Assembly: GCA_963834445.1 (NCBI GenBank)
Contig: CAWIBU010000002.1
Location: 1,054,001-1,118,000 of the forward strand
Source: PALSA-350 sp963834445
GTDB lineage: Bacteria; Acidobacteriota; Terriglobia; Terriglobales; Acidobacteriaceae
Direction: 5' to 3'
Length of the DNA: 64,000 nucleotides
The first letter of the stretch is position 1. Each line of letters begins with the position of its first letter. The notes beneath the pieces were generated by a model. The model saw only the letters and a program-made list of their open reading frames with translations. It was not told the DNA's origin and did not search any database. The position numbers and the translations under genes were made by a program. Positions 9,944-18,831 of the stretch are shown here, piece by piece.

Positions 9944-11575
9944 TTACCTTTGCATCTTGACTTCTGCCCCATACAACGAAAGCAAAGGATGCTTCACCAC
10001 AGCACGGAATTGGTAGATGCCCTGGGCCGGCAGGCCCCTAACCGTCGCTGAAAATGGGCCTGGCTGGGTGACGGTTTCGAAGGGCGTCGCGATCCAGGGC
10101 TCGGTGCGGGCATGCACGTCTTCTCCGGCGATGGCGCGATACTCGAAGCCCACCTGCAACGAAGACGATCCACCCATGTCGAGCAAAGAACCGTGCAAGA
10201 CATCGCCTTGCGAGGTCAGGGTTTCCACTTTCGGCGGCGCGAACGCCGGTTGCACATTCGTGATGCGCAAGACAACCGGGTTGGGCCATTGGTGATTGTC
10301 CTGCAGGCGTTGCGCGCGCATCGCGTGGATGTGCAAGCCATCGCTTTCCATGTGCCACGTCGCCGCAGGCACTACCTTCGGCTGATATTCCAGAATCTTT
10401 CCGCTTTGCCCCAGCACGCCGACCTGCGTGGCCGCCGTGGCCTTCACAGATTTGAGCACGACGTCTTGCCAGTCACCGTACTTCCAGGGCGTGGGCGAGT
10501 CGACCAGCGCGTAGAGAACGTTTTCGTTTTTCTTCTTCGTGAACCAGATATCTCCCTCATTCGTGATCACCCAGGGACGAACGGCGTAAATGGCATCGGA
10601 GTTGACGAACATCCATAGTGCCAATTCGCGCAAGCGTTCTTCCTCTTCGATCGGCAACTCACCATTCGGTTTGGGGCCGATATCGAGCAACAGGTTGCCG
10701 CCCTTGGCGCGCGTCTGGAACAGCAGCCGGATCAGCTCCCGGCCCGGTTTGTAGATCTCATTCTGTGGTTGGTACTGCCATGCCGCGCCCATGGTCAGAT
10801 TCGCTTCCCACGCGCCGGGCAGCGGCATGCCGGGTACATACTGTTCGGGGGTTTCGAGGGCGCCTCGCGTGACCACGATCTTGGGTTGCAGTTGCCATGC
10901 CAGTTGGCGCAGGTTGTCTGCTTCCCCGTCGAAGAAGATCAGGTCAATGGGGCCATAATGCGTCAGCAACTCACGCACCTGCGCCCGATCGTATTCCAGC
11001 AGCCCGGGATTGTTGCTGGGCTGCACCTCCGGAACTCCGCGCGTGATCACCTTGTCATGCTGATGGAGCCAGTAGAAATCATCGGGCGAAAAATAAACGC
11101 CGGGAGCGATTCCCTGGTCGCGAAAAGCTCTGAAGATCTCTCCGGTGATGTCGCGGTGGAAGGGCGTGTTCAATATGTTGAAGGGAGTGGTCGCGGTATC
11201 GAACATGCAGAAGCCGGAGTGATGCTTGGTGGTGAACATTACATAGCGCACCCCGGCCAGTTGAGCGAGCCGTGCCCACTCCTGGGGATGAAATTGTTCC
11301 GGATCGAAAGTCTTCGGCAGGTCGTTAAAGAAGCGGTTGGTGTATTCATCCGATGCGCCCACCAGGGAGTGGCTGATAGTCACCCCCAACTGGCTGTCGA
11401 CGCTCCAGTGAATAAACAGCCCAAAGCCCTGGTCGCGAAACCACTCCAGCCGATCCGCCTGATTGAGCGATCCGGTTTCGGGGTTGACCTGGGCGCGCGC
11501 AGCCAGCGTAGCGGCAACGAAGATGGTGGTCAGCAACAGGAGGTAGTGCTTGCTCTTGCCCGGCGGAGTGAGCAC
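9944..11575 (-). CDS. Alpha-L-fucosidase, glycoside hydrolase family 29
   Basis: A 543-residue secreted enzyme. The mature part opens with DRLEWFRDQGFGLFIHWSVDS, a GH29 hallmark, followed by TTKHHSGFCMFDT, GVYFSPDDFYW and DLIFFDGEAD, where the aspartate of FFDG is the expected nucleophile. A C-terminal beta-sandwich-like region follows. I choose the GTG start at 11575. Its first G is the last base of the upstream gene's stop (TAGTG), and it gives a clean signal peptide (YLLLLTTIFVAATLAARAQ). The two genes are therefore probably translationally coupled. An ATG 54 bases upstream would add a non-signal-like extension. The enzyme removes terminal alpha-L-fucose from plant, animal or microbial glycans. 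Confidence 0.92.
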   Translation of the reverse strand: MLTPPGKSKHYLLLLTTIFVAATLAARAQVNPETGSLNQADRLEWFRDQGFGLFIHWSVDSQLGVTISHSLVGASDEYTNRFFNDLPKTFDPEQFHPQEWARLAQLAGVRYVMFTTKHHSGFCMFDTATTPFNILNTPFHRDITGEIFRAFRDQGIAPGVYFSPDDFYWLHQHDKVITRGVPEVQPSNNPGLLEYDRAQVRELLTHYGPIDLIFFDGEADNLRQLAWQLQPKIVVTRGALETPEQYVPGMPLPGAWEANLTMGAAWQYQPQNEIYKPGRELIRLLFQTRAKGGNLLLDIGPKPNGELPIEEEERLRELALWMFVNSDAIYAVRPWVITNEGDIWFTKKKNENVLYALVDSPTPWKYGDWQDVVLKSVKATAATQVGVLGQSGKILEYQPKVVPAATWHMESDGLHIHAMRAQRLQDNHQWPNPVVLRITNVQPAFAPPKVETLTSQGDVLHGSLLDMGGSSSLQVGFEYRAIAGEDVHARTEPWIATPFETVTQPGPFSATVRGLPAQGIYQFRAVVKHPLLSLYGAEVKMQR

Positions 11576-12021
11576 TACTTCACCAGGCAATCGTTGTGCC
11601 CGGTGTCGGCCACGCTCGCGATCATCCACTTACCCTGATTGTGGACCAGGTTGAAGAGGTCGGTTCCGCAGTGATCTACCTTGCCATCGACGGTGAACTC
11701 AAAGGGCGCCCAGACCATGGCCAGGTCGCGGTCGATTTTGATCAGCGGGTCATGGATGCGTTCCGCGATCCGGGCCGTTCCCGGTTTGCCGACGCGCTCG
11801 GCAAAGGCGTCAAAGGTCATCTGGGTGGGTTTGCCATCGCGCATCAGCACCATCATGCCGCCGGGCAGCAGGGGTTGCTTGATGGCGGCCGCGTCGCGAT
11901 TCGCCATGCCGGCAAACATTGCGTTCACCGGCGCCAAAACTTCTTGTTCTTCAGGGGATGCGGCGTAGAGCGGCGCCGCGGCAGCAAAACAAAGCGCCAG
12001 GCAAACGAGGGAAGTCTTCAT
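11575..12021 (-). CDS. Secreted NTF2-like (SnoaL-fold) protein
   Basis: This 148-residue protein has a signal peptide (MKTSLVCLALCFAAAAPLYA). The fold-typical layout follows: EVLAPVNAMFAGMANRDAAA, a central MTFDAFAERV helix, and the terminal strands AMVWAPFEFTVDGK and GKWMIASVADTGHN. NTF2-like domains of this type include enzymes and simple binding proteins, so no activity can be assigned. Its stop codon overlaps the GTG start of the fucosidase gene, which suggests coupled synthesis in the periplasm. The start ATG at 12021 is the only reasonable one. Confidence 0.8.
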   Translation of the reverse strand: MKTSLVCLALCFAAAAPLYAASPEEQEVLAPVNAMFAGMANRDAAAIKQPLLPGGMMVLMRDGKPTQMTFDAFAERVGKPGTARIAERIHDPLIKIDRDLAMVWAPFEFTVDGKVDHCGTDLFNLVHNQGKWMIASVADTGHNDCLVK

Positions 12022-12090
12022 GGCTCCGATTCTAACCGAGGTGGGCGCACGGCTTTACAGGCCGCAGAAAAGCCCTGGTGTGAAGGGTTT

Positions 12091-12308
12091 GGGCTTCAGA
12101 GCATGTCTGAGAACGGGAAGAGCAAACCGCAGATCTCTCCACTGCGCTGCGCTCCGGCCGAGATGACAAAGTTGTTGCTATGCACCGGCCCTTTTTCCAT
12201 GGAAAATCATTTCCATCGTCGCAACAACCTTGTCATCTCGACCGGAGCGCAGCGCAGTGGAGAGATCTGCGGTTTGCTCTTCCCGCTCTCACACATGCTC
12301 TGAAGCCC
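12091..12308. repeat. Long inverted repeat with 88-bp arms
   Basis: The left arm is 12091-12178 and the right arm 12221-12308. They are exact in length and differ at 4 of 88 positions by my reading, with a 42-base loop that itself contains TTTCCATGGAAA. The arms carry the GAGATGACAA and TGGAGAGATCTGC words that resemble the outer repeat family at 14515 and 19.8-21 kb. It lies between divergently transcribed genes, so it is not a simple terminator. It may be a MITE-like element. Confidence 0.88.
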
Positions 12309-12468
12309 GCACACAATCACCGCAGAAATGTCCCGGCTTCCGCCGCCGCAGGGCAGCGTTTCTGACTGGATACGCTCGCGTTAGGCTGAACGCGCAGGCC
12401 TGCCCATTTATTTACACTTTTTTCGGGCGTAAAGGCAGCTCGGGCGTCTGTCTCGATAGAAGGGAATC

Positions 12469-13023
12469 ATGGCTACGACCGAAGGTTGCAGCTTGGCGCT
12501 GTCGATTATGGAGGATGCTCGGCCGGCGGTCGATCCTGCGGCTTTGGTCGAGACCTATTCGACGCTGTTGTTTCGGGTTGCCTACTCCGTTCTGCGCAGC
12601 CGGCCGGAAGCCGAAGATGTGGTGCAGGATGCCTTCCTGCGGGTCATGGAACATCGCAGATCGCTGGCCACGGTGCGCGATATGCGGGTCTGGCTGATTC
12701 GTATTGCGTGGAATCTGGCCCTGGACCGAAAGCGGCGCAAACGTCCGGAGCAGTTGGACGAAATCTTTGCCCATGCGCTCGTGGATAAGACGATGCCGGC
12801 GGATATTGCGCTCGAAGAGGCGCAGCAGTTTCAAGCGGTGTTGCGTGCGATCGAAAGTCTGCCTAAGGCAGAACGTCACGTGCTGCTGCTATCGGCAATT
12901 GAGGAGTTAGACACCGCGGAGATTGCCAATATCGTGCAGCGCAGCGAGTCGGCGGTGCGCGCACTCTTGTCGCGGGCGCGCAGAAGGTTGCGGGAACAGG
13001 TGGGTGGCGATGAGAGACACTGA
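12469..13023 (+). CDS. ECF-type RNA polymerase sigma factor
   Basis: A 184-residue sigma-70 family protein of the ECF class. Region 2 spans about residues 22-90 (YSTLLFRVAYSVLRSRPEAE, DVVQDAFLRVMEHR, WLIRIAWNLALDRKRR). Region 4 spans about 120-175 (FQAVLRAIESLPKAERHVLL, TAEIANIVQRSESAVRALLS). AGAAGGG precedes the ATG. It is the first gene of a three-gene unit in which each gene overlaps the next. The membrane protein immediately downstream is the likely anti-sigma factor. Target promoters are not identifiable here. Confidence 0.92.
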   Translation: MATTEGCSLALSIMEDARPAVDPAALVETYSTLLFRVAYSVLRSRPEAEDVVQDAFLRVMEHRRSLATVRDMRVWLIRIAWNLALDRKRRKRPEQLDEIFAHALVDKTMPADIALEEAQQFQAVLRAIESLPKAERHVLLLSAIEELDTAEIANIVQRSESAVRALLSRARRRLREQVGGDERH

Positions 13024-13546
13024 CGCCGGGGTCGACAAAGTAATCGGCAAAGTACTAGCGGGCTTGCGTGAGGCCGAGCCATCGCGCGCGATGCAACGAC
13101 GTATTCTTACGGCGATCGAGGCCCGCGAGAAATCAGCGGTGAGTTGGCAGTGGGGCAAGCTGTTGCGCCCCGCGATCGCGCTGTCTCTGGTGTGCGCGGT
13201 GCTGGCGACCGGTTACTCCTTCTGGCGAGCATCGACACCGGTGATGGTCGTTGCCACGAAAGCGCCGGGACCGGCGAGGATTCCTGAGCCGACGCCTAGG
13301 GCGCCGACGCGCATCGTGAGCCGGCAAACGCACGCCCGGGCAGCGCAGCTTGCCAGCTATCCCGCGCCGCCGTTGGCTTTGACCGGGCAGGAGAGGTTGC
13401 TGCTGCGGCTGGCACGTGAGAATGACGAAAAGGCTCTCGCCCTATTGAATCCCGACGTTCGCGCGGCGCAGTCGGCCAGGGCGACGCAACAGTTTCAGCA
13501 ATTCTTTCAAATGAGCGACGCGGAAATGAGGAGGCAACTTGAATAA
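13010..13546 (+). CDS. Single-pass membrane protein, putative anti-sigma factor
   Basis: A 178-residue protein starting at an ATG that overlaps the end of the sigma gene by 14 bases. A cytoplasmic N-terminal portion of about 47 residues (GKVLAGLREAEPSRAMQRRI) is followed by one membrane segment (ALSLVCAVLATGYSFW) and a proline/alanine-rich outer part. I recognise no named anti-sigma domain such as a zinc-finger (zf-HC2) motif. The anti-sigma role is inferred from topology and from the overlapping position behind an ECF sigma gene. Confidence 0.65.
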   Translation: MRDTDAGVDKVIGKVLAGLREAEPSRAMQRRILTAIEAREKSAVSWQWGKLLRPAIALSLVCAVLATGYSFWRASTPVMVVATKAPGPARIPEPTPRAPTRIVSRQTHARAAQLASYPAPPLALTGQERLLLRLARENDEKALALLNPDVRAAQSARATQQFQQFFQMSDAEMRRQLE

Positions 13547-14264
13547 CGGTAAAGGAAAGCTTGTTATTGCAATCATGATGGTGGCGTGCATGGCGAACGC
13601 CGCAGCGCAGACGCCGGCGCCCGAAGCGCAGGGCGGCCAGGAGATCTATCAGACGCTCAACCTCACCAACCTGGCGCAGCCGAACGATGCTGAGGCGGTT
13701 GCAAGCGTGTTGCGCAATATGCTGCCCAAGGCGAAGATCCTCTACGTCGCTTCGCAGGGCGCCATCGCGATGAAGGGGACGGCAGAAGACATTGCGCTGG
13801 CCCAGAAAATCCTCGTCGATCTGGACAAAACCAAGAAACTCTATCGCCTTACGTACACGATGACCGATAAGGATGGCGGCAGAACGATAGGGGTGCAACA
13901 TTTTTCTCTCATTGTTGTCTCGGGAAGCACGAGCGTACTCAAGCAAGGCAGCAGGATTCCGGTGGCTGTTAAGGGCGGGGGGTCCTCACCAAACACTGAA
14001 GTGACCTACCTCGACCTGGGCCAGGAGATCGACGCCTCTCTGGATGGCTACCTCGACGGTGCGCGCTTACGGACCAAGGTCATTCAATCCAGCGTTGCTG
14101 AGGGTGAGTCGCTTGTCGGCAGGCAGGATCCGGTCATTCGGCAAACGACGCTGGAAGGGACGTCGACCCTGATCCAGGGCAAACCACTGGTGCTGGGGTC
14201 TCTGGATGTCCCGGGCAGCACGCGACGCCAGGAGGTGGAAGTGGTCTCAGAGCTGGTTCGCTAG
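13539..14264 (+). CDS. Secreted protein with secretin N-domain-like region
   Basis: A 241-residue protein with a signal peptide (LVIAIMMVACMANAAAQ). Residues 38-85 (LNLTNLAQPNDAEAVASVLR through IAMKGTAEDIALAQKILVDL) resemble the small N-domain (NolW-like) of secretins and pilus-assembly proteins, but there is no secretin pore domain. The second half (YRLTYTMTDKDGGRTIGVQH) is a conserved type I have seen only as uncharacterised acidobacterial proteins. Translation most likely starts at TTG 13539, which has GAGGAGG just upstream and overlaps the previous stop by 8 bases. It probably acts with the sigma/anti-sigma pair in an envelope response. Confidence 0.7.
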   Translation: MNNGKGKLVIAIMMVACMANAAAQTPAPEAQGGQEIYQTLNLTNLAQPNDAEAVASVLRNMLPKAKILYVASQGAIAMKGTAEDIALAQKILVDLDKTKKLYRLTYTMTDKDGGRTIGVQHFSLIVVSGSTSVLKQGSRIPVAVKGGGSSPNTEVTYLDLGQEIDASLDGYLDGARLRTKVIQSSVAEGESLVGRQDPVIRQTTLEGTSTLIQGKPLVLGSLDVPGSTRRQEVEVVSELVR

Positions 14265-14770
14265 TGGCGTGCGTCGCAAATCGGGTCCAGTATTCCCCTG
14301 GCGCTCCGGCACCCGATCGGTTGTGGCAGGGCCTGTAATGTGCCGATAGACTACGAGAGTGAACCCATCGCCAGCTTTACCTCGCTCGGCGCCCCTTGAA
14401 TGTGGCTTTCGAGGTACCCGCCTTCGTCAGCAACCACCGTCTACGGGCGCGCAACCCCCAGGTTTGTCATCGAGCGGCTGCTTTGCCTCTTGAGCCCGTC
14501 CCCCGGGCAAATATGTCATCCCGACCGTAGTGGAGGGATCTGCTGTGCGCCTTTACCCCAAACCAAAGCGCTACGAGTGAAAACGCAGATCCCCCCTGAG
14601 GGGTTCGGCGCTTAATCACATGCCAAGGCGTGGGTCAACGTATAATCCTCGCATTTCCTGATTTCTTCCGGAAGGTCACTTGTAGGTTTTTCTTCAGGCT
14701 CGGACCCGTTCGCTCGGCATGCAATGTTCCCGAAACGGCTGGAATAACCTGATTGAATAAGGAAGGGCGA
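14265..14770. other. Gene-free segment with a dispersed repeat
   Basis: No supported gene. The segment contains one short-form copy of the outer repeat (about 14502-14592), described separately. The base just before the deaminase gene is preceded by GGAAGGGCGA, its ribosome-binding site. Confidence 0.6.
14502..14592 (+). repeat. Outer repeat, short form without the 105-bp insert
   Basis: GTCATCCCGACCGTAG followed directly by TGGAGGGATCTGCTGTGCGC and then CTTTACCCCAAACC. The same flanks at 19.88-20.05, 20.19-20.35 and (inverted) 20.80-20.97 kb are split by a 105-bp palindromic element at the GTAG position. This copy therefore represents an unoccupied site. Confidence 0.75.
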
Positions 14771-16042
14771 ATGACCAAGAAAGCAGCCAACGCCGAGCAG
14801 GCGGTCCAGATTGCGACGGCCAAATCCATTGAGGCCTCCTTACAGAACACATTCGCTGTGGGAGGGGTTCTGGTTGAGAATCGAACTGGGACCGTGATCT
14901 GTGCCCTCCACAACAATGTTCTGGAAGCTTACGAGAACAGTAAGCTCTTCCTCCTTCACGATCCTACGGCCCACGGCGAGCGCCAAATCGTCGACTGGTA
15001 TTTCAAGAATCGCAAACGCTTACGTCTGCCCGACCCCAGGCTGCTTACGGTGATCACCACCCTCGACCCCTGCGCGATGTGCGCCGGCGCCTTGCTCACG
15101 GCTGGGTTCAACGTGGGAGTCGCGGCCATCGATACCTACGCGGGCATCAACTACAACAAAGCCTTCGATTTTCCGTCGGTGCCTGCAAAATGGAGGAGCG
15201 TTGCCCAGTCGACGTTCGCCTATTACGCTGTGGATGCTCCCATTCGCCGCGCCTTTCAAGGGGGCAAGGGAGCCGCATTTGCCAGGCAGAGTATCAGCGC
15301 CTCTAGCTACGTGCTCACCGACACCATTTTCGAGAGCAGCGTCAACGACGTTCGCTTGCTCGACAATAACAGCGGGAAAGATCCGGCCAATCTCACCAAT
15401 CCAAAAGATCTGCCACCGAATTCGCCGATAAAAAAAGCTCTGCTGGAGGCATGTTCAGAAGCCTTCAGTGTCACTTGTCCCAAGCCCCGTCTTCCCGGAA
15501 AAGAACTCGCAAAGGTGCTGCTGAATACCGCACAAAAGGCTCATAGCCGCGGCGCCGAGTTCAATTCTTTTGCTTTCCTGGATCCATTCGGAAATCTGCT
15601 TTTATGCCTGGGAGGGGCCGAGGAGCGTTCGCCGATCCGAACCGCGTTTCTCGAGGTAACCCGTGCCTACGCCCACCTCCGCTGGGTCTTGATGAATCAT
15701 CCGGACAAGTCAGTCCGCGAGCAGGCGGGCAATGTGTTGACACACCCTAAATACGGAACCTTTGTATCGTTGTATTCCCCTGACCCCAATACGCCGCAGG
15801 GCTTGATGACGATGGGTGCGTACGGTTCGACCATGGAAGGACCGATTCCCGATACCTTCCCCTCCAACCTGCAATACGTTCTTTTGCCCCAAGACGTTTC
15901 CCAGGCAGAGGTGGCCGAGATGGCAATGAAACTACCCCCGTTCTATACCACCAGTGTCCAGGTTGCTCCTACGCAGGTATTGGACAGCGGACTCATCGAG
16001 GAAGTTCGATCCTCGCTCGAAAAACACGCCCGTTCCGCATGA
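14771..16042 (+). CDS. Cytidine/deoxycytidylate deaminase-family protein with degenerate second half
   Basis: A 423-residue protein. The N-terminal half carries the zinc-deaminase signature HGE (His68, Glu70) and TLDPCAMCAGALL (Cys101, Cys104), so it should bind zinc and deaminate a base, nucleoside or nucleotide. Residues about 250-370 look like a second, ligand-free copy. FNSFAFLDPFGNLLLC and SPDPNTPQGLMTMGAY align in order with the first domain but lack the His, Glu and both Cys. The family's catalytic proteins are usually 130-170 residues, so this is an unusually long form. The start at 14771 follows GGAAGGG. The kinase gene follows 115 bp downstream. The substrate is unknown. Confidence 0.8.
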   Translation: MTKKAANAEQAVQIATAKSIEASLQNTFAVGGVLVENRTGTVICALHNNVLEAYENSKLFLLHDPTAHGERQIVDWYFKNRKRLRLPDPRLLTVITTLDPCAMCAGALLTAGFNVGVAAIDTYAGINYNKAFDFPSVPAKWRSVAQSTFAYYAVDAPIRRAFQGGKGAAFARQSISASSYVLTDTIFESSVNDVRLLDNNSGKDPANLTNPKDLPPNSPIKKALLEACSEAFSVTCPKPRLPGKELAKVLLNTAQKAHSRGAEFNSFAFLDPFGNLLLCLGGAEERSPIRTAFLEVTRAYAHLRWVLMNHPDKSVREQAGNVLTHPKYGTFVSLYSPDPNTPQGLMTMGAYGSTMEGPIPDTFPSNLQYVLLPQDVSQAEVAEMAMKLPPFYTTSVQVAPTQVLDSGLIEEVRSSLEKHARSA

Positions 16043-16157
16043 ACTCCGATGGCATCCTTTCCCCTGCGGCAACAGGAGCGGGCGACTTGCGTGGAACGTT
16101 GAAATTGGTAGGGTGGTCGAGCGCTAGGCTGGGCCGCTCGGGAAAGCAACCGTAACC

Positions 16158-18827
16158 GTGCTCGAATTAACGACCTCCCACTACAAGATTCTCAAAAAGA
16201 TTGGCCAGGGCGGCATGGGGGAGGTTTACCTTGCCGAGGATACCCGGCTGCAGCGTAAAGTGGCGATCAAAGTCTTGCCCCCCGCGGCCGCGTCCTCTGC
16301 AGAAAGTCTTGCTCGCTTCGAGCGTGAAGCCCAGACCGCCGCGGCCCTGAACCACCCCAATATTGCGACCATTTACGACGTTGGTTCGGAGACAACTGCG
16401 GACGGCTCGCACATCAACTACATCGTTCAAGAGTACCTGGAGGGACAAACCCTGCAGGAGTTGCTCAGGCACGGGAGGTTGTCGCGGCAAAAGGCTCTCT
16501 CCCTGGCCATTGAGATCGGGGAAGGTCTGGCAGCCATCAATGCCGCCGGCATTGTGCATCGCGACCTGAAACCGGGGAACATTTTCATCACCTCGGCGGG
16601 TCACTTAAAGATTCTCGACTTCGGTCTTGCCAAGTTGATCCAACCGCCTCTGAAAACGGTCGGAGATTCTCCCACCTCCATCTTCTCCCTCACCGGCATG
16701 ATTGCCGGCCAGGCCATCGGGACCCCGGGATACATGGCGCCCGAACAGTTTGGCGATGCGGAGGTGGATCAACGGGCAGACATTTTTGCCTTGGGAACGG
16801 TGCTCTACGAAATGTTCTCCGGCCATCATCCCTTCCGGGGCAAGAGCAGTTCAGGCAGCGATAGGAAGAGCGTTCATAGCACGATCCATCGCATCCTGAA
16901 TGAGCCACCCCCTCCCATCGATCAGCTTGAGCCCGGTTTGCCTCTGCGCTTGCAATGGATCGTGGAGAAGTGTTTGCGCAAGGATCCGGCGGCACGCTAC
17001 CAACACAGCTCCGACCTGCTGGTCGACTTGCGCGCCGCGTCTGCAAGTTCGCTCGAAGCGGGCCCCAAGGCGAAGCCAGGCAGAATCGGCGCCAGGCAGC
17101 TTGCCGCCTTAATTGCCGTAGTCTTTGTCTGCGGGATGGCCGCAAGCTGGCTGCTCCGGTCGGCGAGCCGGCACAAACCTCAACTGCCCCCGCTCCTGGA
17201 ATTCGATTTTTCTTATAAAGGCCAGCTGCGCCCGTGGGATGGCCCAGCCATTTCCCCGGATGGAACCATGATCGTCTATCGCGACTCTGGGTCTCTTTGG
17301 ATTCGTGACCTGCATGCTCTGTCGCCCCGCAAGCTGGAAGGAACCGAAGGAGCCGGGCAGCCATTTTGGTCGCCTAAGAGCGACTACATCGGCTACTTCA
17401 CACAAAGCCAGCTCTACAAGATCTCCAGCGCCGGAGACACCATCACTGCCTTGTGTCGTCTTCCCTATGATCTATGGGGAGGTGGTTACTGGACCTCCAC
17501 CGGCGCCATCATGTTTGGCCAGGGGCCGGGTGGCATCTACGAGGTCGATGAACAGGGCGGAGAACCGAGGCAAATCCGCAAGCCGGAAAAAGGGGAGAAC
17601 TGGCTCTATTGGCCGAGCCTGCTGCCAGACAGCAAGAAGCTGATGTATGTAAGCCTCAAACAAGACAACTCCTCCGAGATTGTTGTCGAGACCGGCGGCC
17701 GGCGAACGTCCGTCATCAAAAGCGCGGAGTTCATTACCTGGGCCGTTTACTCCCGCACCGGGCACATTCTCTACCAGATGGGCAGCTCGACGCAGCGCGG
17801 TATTGCTTCCTTCAGTATCTGGGCTCTGCCCTTCGACGCCGTCAAGCTAAGAAGAACAGCCGAACCCTTCCAGGCCATTTCTGATGGAATGGCGCCGACG
17901 GTTTCCTCCGCAGGCACGCTCGTCTATCGCACCCGGCCTCAGAAAGAAAACCGGCTGGTTTGGGTCGACCGCCAGGGAAAGGTCCTGGGCGCCATCGGTC
18001 AGGCCCAGGCAGTCATTCGCAACCCAAGCATTTCCCCAGACGGGCAGCGCGTCGCCGCCGATGGCGCAGATGCAAACGGCGGCTTCGACGTTTGGATCCA
18101 CGATCTGCGCGGAACCAAGGATCGAATCACCTCGGAATTTGCTGACAGGAGGCGACCGGTATGGTCACCCAGCGGAGACCGCATCGCCTACGACTCCGGC
18201 GGTAGCATCTATGTGCAACCACTCGACCAGAGCACCGAAGCCAGAAAGATACTGCCCCTGGGCGCAGTGGAAGAGATATTCTTGAATTGGAGTCATAGCG
18301 GCCGCTACCTGCTTTATGACTTTCTCTCACCCAACGGCACCAATCGTGACATCTGGTATCTGCCTTTGCCGCTTGGTAAAAAGGGCATACCCCTGGTGCA
18401 GACTCTGGCCGACGAAACCCTGCCCCAGATCTCCCCCAATGAGCACTTTGTGCTTTACCAGTCGACTGAGTCGGGGGGATACCTTCCGGATATTTTTGCC
18501 GTGAGCTTTCCCGACGGGAAGCGGAAAACAAAGATTTCCATTTCCGGCGGCACCCATCCGCGATGGAGCCCAACTGGAAACGAACTCTTCTATGTGGATC
18601 CCGACGATAGTCTGATGGCGGTCAGCGTGACGGGCGACCTCCACCTGGGCCAGGCGCACCGTCTGTTCACGTCCGCCGAGGCCGGCTCCGACTTGTCATT
18701 GGACGCTCTTTCGTATGTCTACGATGTAGGCCCAAAAGCAGAACGCTTTGTGGTTGTACAGATGCCAACCGGAGGAAAAATCACCGTGGTGCAAAACTGG
18801 CCCGAGGGATTCCGGGCCCCCCGGTGA
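16158..18827 (+). CDS. Membrane Ser/Thr protein kinase with TolB/WD40-like sensor
   Basis: An 889-residue protein with a complete kinase domain at residues 9-275: glycine loop GQGGMGEVY, Lys38 in VAIKVL, HRDLKPGN at 134-141 and DFG at 154-156. One membrane segment lies near 314-335 (LAALIAVVFVCGMAASWLL). The rest is a beta-propeller of TolB/WD40-like repeats (WSPKSDYIGYF, NPSISPDGQRVAADG, HPRWSPTGNELFYVD). The kinase is cytoplasmic and the propeller periplasmic. This architecture is common in Acidobacteria and its ligands are unknown. The start codon is GTG. The gene is convergent with the deoxyribosyltransferase-like gene, with only 4 bases between stops. Confidence 0.93.
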   Translation: MLELTTSHYKILKKIGQGGMGEVYLAEDTRLQRKVAIKVLPPAAASSAESLARFEREAQTAAALNHPNIATIYDVGSETTADGSHINYIVQEYLEGQTLQELLRHGRLSRQKALSLAIEIGEGLAAINAAGIVHRDLKPGNIFITSAGHLKILDFGLAKLIQPPLKTVGDSPTSIFSLTGMIAGQAIGTPGYMAPEQFGDAEVDQRADIFALGTVLYEMFSGHHPFRGKSSSGSDRKSVHSTIHRILNEPPPPIDQLEPGLPLRLQWIVEKCLRKDPAARYQHSSDLLVDLRAASASSLEAGPKAKPGRIGARQLAALIAVVFVCGMAASWLLRSASRHKPQLPPLLEFDFSYKGQLRPWDGPAISPDGTMIVYRDSGSLWIRDLHALSPRKLEGTEGAGQPFWSPKSDYIGYFTQSQLYKISSAGDTITALCRLPYDLWGGGYWTSTGAIMFGQGPGGIYEVDEQGGEPRQIRKPEKGENWLYWPSLLPDSKKLMYVSLKQDNSSEIVVETGGRRTSVIKSAEFITWAVYSRTGHILYQMGSSTQRGIASFSIWALPFDAVKLRRTAEPFQAISDGMAPTVSSAGTLVYRTRPQKENRLVWVDRQGKVLGAIGQAQAVIRNPSISPDGQRVAADGADANGGFDVWIHDLRGTKDRITSEFADRRRPVWSPSGDRIAYDSGGSIYVQPLDQSTEARKILPLGAVEEIFLNWSHSGRYLLYDFLSPNGTNRDIWYLPLPLGKKGIPLVQTLADETLPQISPNEHFVLYQSTESGGYLPDIFAVSFPDGKRKTKISISGGTHPRWSPTGNELFYVDPDDSLMAVSVTGDLHLGQAHRLFTSAEAGSDLSLDALSYVYDVGPKAERFVVVQMPTGGKITVVQNWPEGFRAPR

Positions 18828-18831
18828 GTTT

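Noticed and set aside
14243..14264. The end of the secretin-like gene (GTCTCAGAGCTGGTTCGC) nearly matches 41821-41839
   Set aside because: About 18 bases only, with no extended similarity. One lies in a coding end and the other in a gene flank. Most simply chance.
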